NCBI RefSeq assembly: GCF_014645895.1
Contig: NZ_BMMP01000009.1
Coordinates: 124,001-188,000, forward strand
DNA from: Streptomyces daqingensis
GTDB lineage: Bacteria > Actinomycetota > Actinomycetes > Streptomycetales > Streptomycetaceae
Reading direction: 5' to 3'
DNA: 64,000 nt
The position numbers and the translations under genes were made by a program. The notes under the pieces were generated by a model. The model saw only the letters and a list, made by a program, of their open reading frames with translations. It made no database searches and had not been told where the DNA came from. Numbering within the stretch: position 1 is the first letter of the stretch; the number at the start of each line of letters is the position of its first letter. Shown piece by piece: positions 17,301 to 25,062 of the stretch.

Positions 17301-17800
17301 AGGGTGCGGCGCGCCCCGCCGGTCCCGGCGACGGCGATGTCGGCGACCGGACCCCACGGCAGGCGGCTGCCCGGGCTGCCGTCCGTGGGGAGGCGGTACG
17401 ACCAGGTGTGGTAGCTGAAGGGCTGTTCGTGGGAGGAGACGGCCAGCACGTCGCCCTCGGGGGTCCAGCCGCAGACGCGGGCCTGCCCTGCACCCCAGTA
17501 GGTGAGCCGGCGGGACGGGCCGCCGCCCGCGGGGACGAGATGGACCTCCGGGTCGAGGCTGCGCCAGGAGGTGAAGGCGATCTGCCGGCCGTCCGGTGAG
17601 AAGCGGGGGTGGCTGATGCGGGTCCGGTCCACCGTCAGCCGCCAGGCACGCCCGCGGTCGATGCCGCCTTCGCCGCGGCGGGTGATCCCCGGCGTCATCG
17701 GCGCCACCCACACGTCGTCCTCGGCGACGAAGCAGACGAGGTCGCCGTGGAGGTGCGGGAAGCGCAGGTACGGGACGCCGGCCCCGTCGGCGTCGGTCAC
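14390..17800 (-). CDS. tricorn protease
   Basis: A 1136-residue giant cytosolic peptidase that degrades oligopeptides released by the proteasome. The N-terminal half is beta-propeller material with repeated DG.../SPDG.../F motifs (ISHPRFSPDGRQIAFTSW, LSFSPDSRWLTWAHP, FTRDGRYLAFLSWRG); a PDZ-like segment lies around 850-900; the C-terminal S41 domain carries Ser-His in GTSHAYVSP (about 778), the nucleophile in EMTSSDGDM (Ser about 1016) and the Glu in SVENHGISPD (about 1074), matching the tricorn catalytic tetrad. A Gly/Ser/Asp-rich linker of about 30 residues interrupts the propeller near 430. A stand-alone gene. Streptomyces tricorn homologues of this size are known. Confidence 0.93.
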   Translation of the reverse strand: MTDADGAGVPYLRFPHLHGDLVCFVAEDDVWVAPMTPGITRRGEGGIDRGRAWRLTVDRTRISHPRFSPDGRQIAFTSWRSLDPEVHLVPAGGGPSRRLTYWGAGQARVCGWTPEGDVLAVSSHEQPFSYHTWSYRLPTDGSPGSRLPWGPVADIAVAGTGGARRTLLLTGKPPHDPASWKRYRGGAMGRLWLHGERLLPDLEGHLDSVMVLENSRVAFLSDHEGVGNLYSCLPDGSDLRRHTDHDDFYARNASTDGHRVVYQCGGRLWIVEDFAARGRPRRLDIALGGSRSGRRTYQVPAASNLDSLAVDATGRASAVCVRGSLYWLTHRDGPARAVADTPGVRVHTPHMLGDTGKIVYVTDVTGEDAVEVADLPRATGAGPPRRLGAGLLGRVRELAAAPDGSLVAVASHDGRLLLIDVEEQEGAGSTGTRAGGPGDPDGSGSGGGPGGITELVRSDNGPVHDLSFSPDSRWLTWAHPGVGRSLSQIKIAKLAAGEDGGRTVLDVTDGRFEDEQPVFTRDGRYLAFLSWRGFDPVYDVHTGDLSFPLGCRPYLVPLSPATPSPFALSPEGRPAPGGLDPEDGGGEEGPVLVDAEGLESRVTPFPVTASKYSSLRAVAGGGLVWLRYPISGALGETFADPADTSGRPTLEHFDLAKAKRTELTGDVDWFAVSGDGSRLVVNDDGDLRAVPADEAAEEENTTHIDLRRVMHTVDPAAEWRQAYQEAGRIVRAHFWEPGMGGIDWDAVLDQYRPLVERVASPDEFADLLREVLGELGTSHAYVSPARRDEGPSPYHRPIGLLGANLARTPSGEWHIQRILPGDSSDSKARSPLAGTGVREGAVLTHVDGRPVDPVAGPWPLLAAAGGTTVEIGFRQPGQDGEGAAPGEPSGPPMPPRRVAVLPLIDDRPLRYQDWVAQRRQVVRELSDGRCGYLHIPDMGGSGWAQFNRDLRMEVARPALIIDVRGNAGGHISELVVETLTRTILGWDLTRDAEPVSYAGNAPRGPIVALADEMTSSDGDMITAAFRLLGLGPVVGTRTWGGVVGVTGRHRLVDGTAITVPMHAAWFDAYGWSVENHGISPDIEALRSPVDWAEGRPLVLKTAVRTALELLERHPAAAPPGYRRLPDLRRPPLPPRH

Positions 17801-18308
17801 GGCGTGCCCCGCCCCGGCCCGCGGAGGCGGAGCGCGAGCAGCCCCACCCGGGACGCGCTGCTTCCGTGACTCCGGCTGGCGACCCTGCGGATGCTTCCGT
17901 CACACGACCGGGGTTCGCTGTGCATGGCCATGTCTGCCATGGTTCGAGCAGGTGGGAACCCCGGCAACTCGTGGCCGCCCCGGAGAGGCGCGGCCGTGCG
18001 CCGAAGGGCCCTCCGGGAGCGCCGCGTACGCCGGCGGCCGCGGGAGGGCCGGATGCGGGTGCGGCGCGGTCAGCGTGCGGTGTGCGCGGTCCGCGCGAGC
18101 CGGGCCGGACGGTGGAGGGCCCGGACGTCCAGGGCGCGCCGTCGGTCTGCGCCCGGTACGCCGCCCGTCCTGGCGGCGGGGCCCCTTCCCCGAGGGGCCG
18201 GTATGCGGTGCCCGCGCCGAGGAGCCGGGGGCTGCGCGATCAGGGCCGTGACGTCTCCGTTCACAGCGGCCCCGGCGATTCCGTCCACGTCAGACGCCCC
18301 CGTCCACG
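17801..18308. other. 508-bp intergenic region
   Basis: Lies upstream of the tricorn gene and downstream of the ssgA-like gene, both on the minus strand. Overlapping frames show only shadow-type Arg/Pro/Gly-rich translations. It should hold the tricorn promoter; no convincing motif was recognised. Confidence 0.35.
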
Positions 18309-18722
18309 TCAGACGCCGCGCAGCAGCACGGCCAGCCCGTTCTCGACGTCCAGTTCGCCGTGCTCCTGGCCGGCGGGCACCACGTCGTAGGCGCGCAGCA
18401 GGAACCGCCGCAGGTCGGCGCTCGCGAACTCGACCACTGCGACGCCCTCCTCGGAGAGCAGTTCGACGACGGTGCGGGAGCCGTCCCGCGGCCAGACGTG
18501 CACGTCCCCCTCGCCCGCGGGCTCCCGCAGGCCGGTGTCGAGGAGGTCGCGGGCGAAGGCCCAGGCGACCTCGGTGCCGTCGAGGGAGGCGTCCGCGGGG
18601 AAGACCAGCCGCACCGCGAGCGGATCCGTCCCGTCGTAGCGGAGGCGGGCGCCGAAGTAGCGATCGGCGGGCGGTTCCGCGATCAGCCGGGCCGTCACGG
18701 GGTGATCGAAGACTGCGGACAT
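18309..18722 (-). CDS. SsgA-like protein (SALP), sporulation/cell-division regulator
   Basis: A 137-residue member of the actinomycete-specific SsgA/SsgB family, which positions cell division and remodels peptidoglycan during sporulation. Family landmarks: RLRYDGTDPLAVRLVFP, VAWAFARDLLDTGLREPAGEGDVHVWP, VELLSEEGVAVVEFASADLRRFLLRAYDVVPAGQEHGELDVE. These follow the SsgB pattern closely, but the paralogue (SsgC-SsgG) cannot be told from sequence alone. Monocistronic, divergent from the metal-import operon across about 340 bp. Confidence 0.85.
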   Translation of the reverse strand: MSAVFDHPVTARLIAEPPADRYFGARLRYDGTDPLAVRLVFPADASLDGTEVAWAFARDLLDTGLREPAGEGDVHVWPRDGSRTVVELLSEEGVAVVEFASADLRRFLLRAYDVVPAGQEHGELDVENGLAVLLRGV

Positions 18723-18974
18723 CCTCTGCTCCTCTGTCGTCGGGCGGCTGGCCGCTCAGAACTGGGTTGCCCCTTCTCGCTGCTAGACGCGCGAGGAGGC
18801 GAAACGTCACTTGAAAACCCGGGTGAGCTACGCCACAGAGTCCGTTTTGGGAGTGAACGACCGCCCCCCCGGACGTGAATTCCCCCAGACGCGTCTACCC
18901 GCCCGGGCGCCTGTCCAAGGTTCGCGGCGCCGATCGATCCTCGCGGCCGGACCGCTCCAGCCACGACGGCGCTC

Positions 18975-18991
18975 TTGCAATCAGTTTGCAG
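18975..18991. promoter_or_regulatory. Nur-box-like repeat TTGCAA-N5-TTGCAG upstream of the metal importer
   Basis: TTGCAA (18975-18980), five bases, TTGCAG (18986-18991). It matches the Streptomyces nickel-uptake-regulator consensus tTGCaa-N5-ttGCAa with a single end mismatch. TTGCAA can act as a -35 with TATCAT (19000-19005) as -10 at 19-bp spacing, so a bound Fur-family Nur protein would block the promoter. It is 70 bp before the cbiM start. No cobalamin-riboswitch B12 box was seen in the leader. Confidence 0.55.
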
Positions 18992-19060
18992 TAAGGCCCT
19001 ATCATCGAACGGTTTGCACGTACGGGAACCACTATCCGGATCGAGAAGCGGAGCGGCGAT

Positions 19061-20245
19061 ATGCATGTCCCCGACGGATTCTTCGACGCCCCTGTCTCGG
19101 CGGCCGCGGGAGTGGCGGCGGCGGGGGCGGTCGCCCTCTCGCTGCGCGGTGCCCGCCGCGAACTGAGCGGCGGAGGCGGCGCCGCCGAACCGAGCTCCGC
19201 CGTGGGCGGGGAGCGCACGGCGCCGCTGGCCGGACTGGTGGCCGCCTTCATCTTCGCCGTGCAGATGCTCAACTTCCCCGTCGCGGCCGGAACCAGCGGA
19301 CACCTGCTCGGCGGGGCGCTCGCCGCGATACTCGTGGGGCCCTTCACGGGGGTGCTCTGCGTCTCGGTCGTCCTGCTGATGCAGGGCCTGCTCTTCGCGG
19401 ACGGCGGACTCACCGCGCTGGGCGTGAACATCGTCCTCATGGGCGTGGTCACGGTCGTCGTCGCGTACGGGCTGCTCCGCGGGCTGCTGCGTGTCCTGCC
19501 CCGCAGCCGCGGCAGCGTCACAGCCGCCTCCTTCGTCGCCGCCCTGGTGTCGGTGCCCGCCTCCGCGATCGCGTTCACCGGGCTCTACGCCCTCGGCGGC
19601 ACCGCCGACGTGTCCCTGGGCAAGGTCTTCGCCGCGATGGCGAGCGTGCATGTGCTGATCGGCATCGGCGAGGCGGTCATCACGGCCGCCACGGTGGGCG
19701 CGGTCATCTCCGTCCGGCCCGATCTCGTCCACGGGGCGCGGGAGTTGGCGTCCGGTCCGCTGAAGCTGCGCACCGTCGAGGTCGCCACTCCCGGCGGCGG
19801 CGCCGCGGGGACGGCCGGCGGTCCCGCCCCCGCTGCCGCGACGGCCGAGTCCGCCGCCCCGGCTGCCGCGCCGGCTCCCGCCGCACCCAGGAGCAACCGG
19901 CGGATGTGGCTGGGCGGCCTGCTGGCCACGGTGCTCTGCGCGGGCGTCGTCAGCTTCTACGCCTCCGCGAGCCCCGACGGCCTGGAGAAGGTCGCGGCGG
20001 ACAACGGCATCGACGAGAAGGCGCGCGACCACGACGCCGCGGGCTCCCCGCTCGCCGACTACGGATTCGCGGACATCGCCGACGCGCGCCTCTCCGGCGG
20101 CCTGGCGGGAACCATCGGCGTCGGCGTGACCCTCGCAGTGGGCAGCGGCGTCTTCGTGGCCGTGCGCCGCAGGCAGCCCGAGGACGCCCCGTCGGGCGCG
20201 GACACCGGCGGCACCACCGCAGGCACCGCCCGTACCGGCACATGA
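19061..20245 (+). CDS. cbiM: nickel/cobalt ECF transporter substrate-binding CbiM fused to CbiN-like domain
   Basis: S component of a group I energy-coupling-factor importer for Ni2+ or Co2+. The N-terminal MHVPDGFF is the metal-binding end (His2) that must be free in this family, which fixes the ATG at 19061. About seven membrane segments follow through residue 220. After a Pro/Ala-rich linker comes a CbiN/PDGLE-type module: a membrane segment, SPDGLEKVAADNG..., and a final membrane segment before a charged tail. Total 394 residues. CbiN is normally separate or fused in just this order. The stop overlaps the cbiQ start (ATGA). Nickel is favoured by the Nur-like box; cobalt cannot be excluded. 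Confidence 0.88.
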   Translation: MHVPDGFFDAPVSAAAGVAAAGAVALSLRGARRELSGGGGAAEPSSAVGGERTAPLAGLVAAFIFAVQMLNFPVAAGTSGHLLGGALAAILVGPFTGVLCVSVVLLMQGLLFADGGLTALGVNIVLMGVVTVVVAYGLLRGLLRVLPRSRGSVTAASFVAALVSVPASAIAFTGLYALGGTADVSLGKVFAAMASVHVLIGIGEAVITAATVGAVISVRPDLVHGARELASGPLKLRTVEVATPGGGAAGTAGGPAPAAATAESAAPAAAPAPAAPRSNRRMWLGGLLATVLCAGVVSFYASASPDGLEKVAADNGIDEKARDHDAAGSPLADYGFADIADARLSGGLAGTIGVGVTLAVGSGVFVAVRRRQPEDAPSGADTGGTTAGTARTGT

Positions 20246-21030
20246 GCACGCGCCACGCGGGCCACGCCCACAAGCTCTACCTGCACACCCACTCGCCGGT
20301 GCACGCCCTCCCCGCGCACTGCAAACTCGCCGCCGTCTTCGCGTTCGTCCTCCTCGTCGTCGCGACGCCCCGCGAGGCGGTGTGGGCCTTCGGGCTGTAC
20401 GCGCTGCTGCTCGCGGCGGTCGCCGCGGCGGCGCGGGTGCCGTACGGGCATCTGCTCAAGAGGATGCTGATCGAGGTGCCGTTCGTCGGTTTCGCGGTGC
20501 TGATGCCGTTCGTCGCGGAGGGCCCGTACACGGAACTGGGCGGCGTGCCGGGGCTGTCCGGGGTCTCCCTCTCGGTGTCCGGGCTGTGGAGCGCCTGGAA
20601 CATCCTCGCCAAGGGGACGCTGGGCGTCGCCGCGTCCGTCCTGCTCGCCTCCACGACGGAGCTGCGCGAACTCCTCCTCGGCCTGCAGAAACTGCGGCTA
20701 CCGCCGCTGCTGGTGCAGATCGCCTCCTTCATGGTCCGCTACGGCGACGTCATCGCGGACGAGATGCGGCGGATGCGCGTCGCCCGCCTGTCCCGGGGGT
20801 TCCGCGCCACGGGCGTACGGCAGTGGGGCGTCCTCGCCAAGTCGGCGGGGGCGCTGTTCATCCGCTCCTACGAGCGCGGGGAACGCGTCCACCTGGCCAT
20901 GGTCAGCCGCGGCTACACCGGCACGATGCCCGTTCTCGACGAGGCCGCCGCGACGCGTGCCCAGTGGGGCGGTGCCGCGGCCCTCCCGCTCGCGGCGCTC
21001 GCGGTGTGTCTGCTGGGATGGGCGCTGTGA
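20242..21030 (+). CDS. cbiQ: ECF transporter transmembrane component CbiQ
   Basis: A 262-residue T component linking the metal-binding subunit to the ATPase. Begins with a soluble His-containing segment (HAHKLYLHTHSPVHALPAHCKL) then about five membrane helices. The two coupling motifs typical of EcfT/CbiQ are present as RMRVARLSRGFRATG and RVHLAMVSRGYTG (Ala-Arg-Gly-like). The ATG overlaps the cbiM stop; the TGA overlaps the cbiO GTG. Confidence 0.9.
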   Translation: MSTRHAGHAHKLYLHTHSPVHALPAHCKLAAVFAFVLLVVATPREAVWAFGLYALLLAAVAAAARVPYGHLLKRMLIEVPFVGFAVLMPFVAEGPYTELGGVPGLSGVSLSVSGLWSAWNILAKGTLGVAASVLLASTTELRELLLGLQKLRLPPLLVQIASFMVRYGDVIADEMRRMRVARLSRGFRATGVRQWGVLAKSAGALFIRSYERGERVHLAMVSRGYTGTMPVLDEAAATRAQWGGAAALPLAALAVCLLGWAL

Positions 21031-21830
21031 CGCGCACCGACAGCACCGGCGCACGCAGCCCGCAGCCCGCGGACGGCCCGCCGCCCTCCCTCCAGGTCTC
21101 CGGCCTCGCCTACGCCTATCCGGACGGCCATCAGGCCCTCTTCGGCGTCGACTTGACCGTCCGGCGAGGTGAACGCGTGGCGCTGCTCGGCCCCAACGGG
21201 GCCGGCAAGACCACGCTCGTGCTGCACCTCAACGGCATCCTCACCGCCGGAGCGGGCTCCGTGAGCGTCGCGGGGCTGCCCCTGGAGCCGCGGAACGTCG
21301 CCGAGATCAGGCGCCGCGTCGGCATCGTCTTCCAGGACCCCGACGACCAGCTCTTCATGCCGACGGTCCGGGAGGACGTCGCCTTCGGGCCCGCCACGGC
21401 GGGACTGCGCGGCGAGGAGCTGGCCTCGCGGGTCCGGCACGCGCTGGAGCAGGTCGGCATGGAGGAGCACGCGGACCGGCCGCCGCACCACCTGTCCTTC
21501 GGCCAGCGCCGCCGGGTGGCCGTGGCGACGGTGCTGGCCATGCGCCCGGAGATCCTCGTGCTGGACGAGCCGTCCTCCAACCTCGACCCGGCCTCCCGCC
21601 GCGAACTGGCCGACATCCTGAGCACGTTGGACGTCACGGTGCTCATGGTCACGCACGATCTGCCGTACGCCCTGCAGCTCTGCCCCCGTTCCGTGGTGCT
21701 GAGCGGCGGCGTGATCGCCGCCGACGGGGGTACACAGCAACTCCTGTGCGACGAAGGGCTGATGGCGCGGCACCGTCTGGAACTGCCCTTCGGCTTCGAC
21801 CCCGGATCGGTGACGGTCCCGGGGCGGTAG
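21027..21830 (+). CDS. cbiO: ECF transporter ATPase CbiO
   Basis: A-component ATPase powering metal uptake, 267 residues from GTG 21027 (GTGA overlap with cbiQ). An ATG nine bases upstream (21018) is an alternative. Walker A GPNGAGKTT, Q-loop VFQDPDDQLF (typical of CbiO/EcfA), signature HLSFGQRRRVAVA (LSGGQ variant), Walker B ILVLDEPSSNLD, H-loop VTHD. Last gene of the importer operon. Confidence 0.92.
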   Translation: MTRTDSTGARSPQPADGPPPSLQVSGLAYAYPDGHQALFGVDLTVRRGERVALLGPNGAGKTTLVLHLNGILTAGAGSVSVAGLPLEPRNVAEIRRRVGIVFQDPDDQLFMPTVREDVAFGPATAGLRGEELASRVRHALEQVGMEEHADRPPHHLSFGQRRRVAVATVLAMRPEILVLDEPSSNLDPASRRELADILSTLDVTVLMVTHDLPYALQLCPRSVVLSGGVIAADGGTQQLLCDEGLMARHRLELPFGFDPGSVTVPGR

Positions 21831-21877
21831 CACCATGTAGGTGCACAGGAAGACGGTACGAGCGGACGGACGAGGGC

Positions 21878-23236
21878 GTGAGCGCGCAGAACGCTGAGAA
21901 CGCGGATGACGCTGTGGACGTCCGGGGCGAGGTGGCGGACGGGTACGAACCGGTCCGTGAGGCGTTCGCCGAGAACTTCCGCACGCGCGGGGAGACCGGC
22001 GCCGCGCTGACGGTCCACCGCGAGGGACGGATCGTCGTCGACCTGTGGGCCGGCGCCACGAACGCGGATCCTCACGCGGCGAGCGGGCCGCAGGCGGACG
22101 GCGGGCCGGAGGCGGACGGCGGGGCCTGGCAGCCCGGCACCGCGGCCGTCGTGCGCTCCGCCTCCAAGGGCCCGGCGGCGGCCGTGCTCCATCTGCTGCA
22201 CCAGCGGGGCCAGTTGGACCTGGACGCGCCCGTGGCGACCTACTGGCCGGAGTTCAAGGCCAACGGCAAGGACCGGCTCCTCGTCCGCCACGTGCTCGCG
22301 CACCGCGGAGGGCTGCCCGCGCTGGACGTCCCGCTCACCCCGGAGCAGGCCTACGACGGGACCAGCGGCCCCGCCGCCCTGGCCGCGCAGGCGCCCGACT
22401 GGGAGCCCGGCACGGCGCACGGCTACCACCCGCACACCTACGGCTGGCTGCTCGGCGAGCTCGTGCAGCGCGCCACGGGCCGTCCGCTGGGCCGCTGGTT
22501 CGCGGAGGAAGTGGCGCGGCCCCTGGGGCTCGACATCTGGTTCGGCCTCCCCGACGCCGGGCACGGTCCGCCCGGCCTCGCGCGCCTCGCCGACGTGCCC
22601 ACCCCCGAGCCGTCCGCCACTGCAGGGCTGCGGGTGCGGCCCAAGCGTGAGGTCACCGAGGCCTACGGCGACCCCGCCTCGCTGACGAGGCGGGCCTTCG
22701 ACTCCATAGACCCGCGTCCCGACGAGAACAGTCCCGCGTGCCTCGCAGCCGGGCTCCCCGGCTCGGGGGCAGTCGCCACGGCGCGCTCGCTCTCCCGCTT
22801 CTACGCCGCGCTCATCGGCCCGCTGCCCGACGCCGGACGCACTCCCGGAGGACCGCACGGAGCCGGGCCCGCGGCGGGACCGGAGACCGCTCGCACGGCC
22901 GTCGCGGAACGGCGGACGGCCCGGAGCGTACAGGCGTCCCAGAAGCGGCTGTTCACGCCCGCGACGCTCACCCAGGCACGCTCGCAGGAGTCGAGCGGAC
23001 CGGACCGGGTGCTGGTCGTCAACTCCCGCTTCGGGCTGGGATTCATGCTGCACAGCCCCTCGGCGCCGATGCTGGCCCAGGGCTCGTTCGGCCACCCGGG
23101 ACGCGGCGGTTCGCTGGCTTTCGCCGACCCCGAGTCGGGCACGGCCGTCGCGTACGTCACCGCCGCCATGCAGCGCTCGGTGACGTCGGACCCGCGTACG
23201 CACGCCGTGGTACGGGCCCTGAGGGCCTGCCTGTAG
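21878..23236 (+). CDS. beta-lactamase-family serine hydrolase (class C / EstB-like)
   Basis: A 452-residue serine hydrolase of the penicillin-binding-protein/esterase superfamily. Nucleophile motif SASK (Ser94-x-x-Lys97), Tyr region GYHPHTYGW, and a late HPGRGG matching the third active-site element. There is no signal peptide, pointing to a cytosolic esterase or peptidase rather than a resistance beta-lactamase. Two low-complexity insertions (around residues 63-83, with repeated ADGG, and around 315-340) set it apart from compact homologues. GTG start 21878 with GAGGG upstream. About 47 bp after cbiO but probably an independent function. Confidence 0.85.
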   Translation: MSAQNAENADDAVDVRGEVADGYEPVREAFAENFRTRGETGAALTVHREGRIVVDLWAGATNADPHAASGPQADGGPEADGGAWQPGTAAVVRSASKGPAAAVLHLLHQRGQLDLDAPVATYWPEFKANGKDRLLVRHVLAHRGGLPALDVPLTPEQAYDGTSGPAALAAQAPDWEPGTAHGYHPHTYGWLLGELVQRATGRPLGRWFAEEVARPLGLDIWFGLPDAGHGPPGLARLADVPTPEPSATAGLRVRPKREVTEAYGDPASLTRRAFDSIDPRPDENSPACLAAGLPGSGAVATARSLSRFYAALIGPLPDAGRTPGGPHGAGPAAGPETARTAVAERRTARSVQASQKRLFTPATLTQARSQESSGPDRVLVVNSRFGLGFMLHSPSAPMLAQGSFGHPGRGGSLAFADPESGTAVAYVTAAMQRSVTSDPRTHAVVRALRACL

Positions 23237-23254
23237 GGCGGCTCCGCCGCAGGG

Positions 23255-23275
23255 GCGGACGCCGCACGCGTCCGC
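23255..23275. terminator. hairpin terminator between convergent genes
   Basis: GCGGACGC (23255-23262) and GCGTCCGC (23268-23275) form a perfect 8-bp stem with a 5-nt loop between the serine hydrolase stop (23236) and the ATPase stop (23300). Confidence 0.5.
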
Positions 23276-23299
23276 GTGCCCGGCGGGCAACGCCCGCGG

Positions 23300-23779
23300 T
23301 CAGTCCCGCAGCCGGGCCCACACGACGTTGCCGCGCGTGACGGGCGACGCCGCCGCGCCCCAGCTCTCGGACAGCGCCTCGACGATGTGGAGCCCCCGGC
23401 CGCCCTCCTTCTCCGCCGTCGGTGTGCGGCGGCACGGAGCACGGCTGCCGGAGTCGTCGTCGTGGACCTCCAACTGCACCCCGCCGTACGGCGAGGAGGT
23501 GGCGGCGCACACGATCCAGCTGCTGTCTGTGTGCTTCACGGCGTTCGTGGCCAGCTCCGAGATGACGAGAGCCGCCTGTTCTCGTAAATCGGGGCAGACG
23601 CCCCGATCGCGGAGCCAGCGGTCCAGGGCATGGCGGGCCCGGGGGACGCTGACGTCCTCGGCCGGCAGCCGGAGCGCGTGTGAATCCGTGGTCGTGTCGG
23701 ACGGATGGCGCGTTGGGAGGTGCGTGGGGGGCACGCTCAAGGGGAGCACGGAGTTCACTATGAGCGCTGCGGTCTTCAA
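23300..23779 (-). CDS. ATP-binding protein, anti-sigma-factor-like (HATPase_c)
   Basis: A 159-residue GHKL ATPase-domain protein of the RsbW/SpoIIAB-like type, very numerous in Streptomyces. N-box ELATNAVKHT, G1-like VHDDDSG and G2-like GGRGLHIVEALSESWG are visible; there is no histidine-kinase dimerisation domain or sensor. Divergent from the XRE gene across 138 bp holding two inverted repeats; such ATPase/XRE pairs recur in Streptomyces and probably act as a switch. Target unknown. Confidence 0.85.
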   Translation of the reverse strand: MKTAALIVNSVLPLSVPPTHLPTRHPSDTTTDSHALRLPAEDVSVPRARHALDRWLRDRGVCPDLREQAALVISELATNAVKHTDSSWIVCAATSSPYGGVQLEVHDDDSGSRAPCRRTPTAEKEGGRGLHIVEALSESWGAAASPVTRGNVVWARLRD

Positions 23780-23793
23780 CTCGCAAGCTTCCT

Positions 23794-23808
23794 TCTGATA
23801 ATTTCAGA
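23794..23808. promoter_or_regulatory. inverted repeat TCTGA-N5-TCAGA between divergent regulators
   Basis: TCTGA TAATT TCAGA lies in an A/T-rich island 15 bp upstream of the ATPase gene start. Its perfect arms and AT-rich spacer suggest an operator or the ATPase promoter core. Confidence 0.35.
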
Positions 23809-23842
23809 GTGAAGACCCGGTGGAGAGACGGAAGTTGACGCC

Positions 23843-23856
23843 CCGACAGATGTCGG
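23843..23856. promoter_or_regulatory. inverted repeat CCGACA-GA-TGTCGG upstream of the XRE gene
   Basis: A perfect 6-bp-arm palindrome, immediately followed by GACAC-TGTC, so GACA/TGTC half-sites recur within 25 bp. TTGACG (23835-23840) just before it could be a -35. The cluster is a candidate autoregulatory site for the downstream XRE protein, 62 bp before its GTG. Confidence 0.4.
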
Positions 23857-23917
23857 ACACTGTCAGCGTCGCTGTGAACGAGAACCGCTGTCAGACGCCG
23901 ATCCCCGGAGGTGGGGC

Positions 23918-24799
23918 GTGACTGATGCACTGCCGAGTGGGTCGAGTGCCCCCACAGTGCTGCGCATCATCCTCGGAAAGCGGCTCAAGGAGCTGCGCGA
24001 GGGATCGGGCGTCCGCGTCGACGACGCCGCCAAGGCCCTTCGGGTCAACCACCTGACGATCAGGCGCATGGAGAACGCGCAGGTCGGCCTCAAAGTCCCG
24101 TACGTCAAGGAGCTGTTGAGGCTCTACGGCGTCGGCGACGCGGAGATCGGCGAGTTCATCTCGATGGCCGAGCAGGCCAACGCGCCCGGCTGGTGGTACC
24201 CGTTCCGCGACGCGCTGCCGGACTGGTTCCGGGCGTACGTCAGCCTGGAGACGGACGCCCAGGTGATCCGCGTCTACGAACCCCACTACGTCACCGGCCT
24301 CCTGCAGACACGCGACTACGCGCGCGCCGTCATACGAGCGGGCTTCCCCAACGCGCCCGAAGAGGCGCTGGAGCACCGCGTGGACCTGCGCGTGCGCCGC
24401 CAGGCGCTGCTGGAGCAGCCGGACGCCCCGACGCTGTGGGTGGTGCTCGAAGAGGCGGCGCTGCGGCGGGACGTGGGCGGCGCGGAGGTCATGCGGGGCC
24501 AGATGGACCGGCTCATCGAGGCGGCCGGGGACCCCAGCATCACGCTGCGGATCGTCCCCATGGCCGCGGGGGCCCACCCGGCCACGGGTGGCCATCTGAC
24601 CTATTTCCGCTTCCGCGAACGGGAGTTGCAGGACATCGTCTATACCGAGGTGGGGCTCACCAGCGCCGTCTACCTGGACCAGAGACCCGACGTGGTCACG
24701 CATCTGGAGGCGCTGACCCGCGTCTCGCTGCTGGCCGCCGAGTACGTGCCCGACCCGCAGACGTACTTGATGAACCTGCGCAAGGAGTACGCCAGATGA
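23918..24799 (+). CDS. XRE-family regulator with Scr1/DUF5753 C-terminal domain
   Basis: A 293-residue DNA-binding protein. N-terminal helix-turn-helix at about residues 20-75 (GKRLKELREGSGVRVDDAAKALRVNHLTIRRMENAQ); the rest is the DUF5753 domain marked by WYPFRDALPDWFRAYVSLE, YEPHYVTGLLQTRDYARA and VVLEEAALRR. GTG at 23918 follows GGAGGTGG. Such proteins are usually followed by a small DUF397 protein; here only a 13-residue ATGA-coupled frame (24796-24837) is present, then a DUF574 methyltransferase 263 bp downstream. Confidence 0.9.
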   Translation: MTDALPSGSSAPTVLRIILGKRLKELREGSGVRVDDAAKALRVNHLTIRRMENAQVGLKVPYVKELLRLYGVGDAEIGEFISMAEQANAPGWWYPFRDALPDWFRAYVSLETDAQVIRVYEPHYVTGLLQTRDYARAVIRAGFPNAPEEALEHRVDLRVRRQALLEQPDAPTLWVVLEEAALRRDVGGAEVMRGQMDRLIEAAGDPSITLRIVPMAAGAHPATGGHLTYFRFRERELQDIVYTEVGLTSAVYLDQRPDVVTHLEALTRVSLLAAEYVPDPQTYLMNLRKEYAR

Positions 24800-25062
24800 C
24801 CGTCCCCGCACCGGAGCCCGGGTCGCGCACCGGCTGAGGGTGGCCGAGCGGCCCGCGGGCGGAACGCCGGCCGGCCGCCGGCCGGAGCCCGCACCGGGGG
24901 ACAGCGGGGGAGCAGTACCGAAGCAGCACCGAGAACCACGAGGACGAGCGCCCGACCAGCGCGGATCCCAGCACCATCCCCGGATCCACAGACCAATCCG
25001 ACCGGTCGCGCGGAGCACGCGCCGTGTGCTCCCGCGGCCCGCAGGCAGAAAAGGGATGAACG

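Noticed and set aside
14553..17903. 1116-codon frame on the tricorn strand in another phase
   Set aside because: Arg/Pro/Gly-rich shadow; the tricorn frame carries the propeller and protease motifs.
17801..18308. small plus-strand genes in the gap before ssgA-like
   Set aside because: Frames such as the one at 17891-18814 are Arg-rich, cross the ssgA-like gene antisense and show no motif.
18723..19060. cobalamin riboswitch upstream of cbiM
   Set aside because: No B12-box-like GCCACTG or conserved core found; the TTGCAA repeats point to Nur instead.
21878..23236. antibiotic-resistance beta-lactamase
   Set aside because: No signal peptide and an EstB/D-aminopeptidase-like layout; more likely a cytosolic hydrolase.
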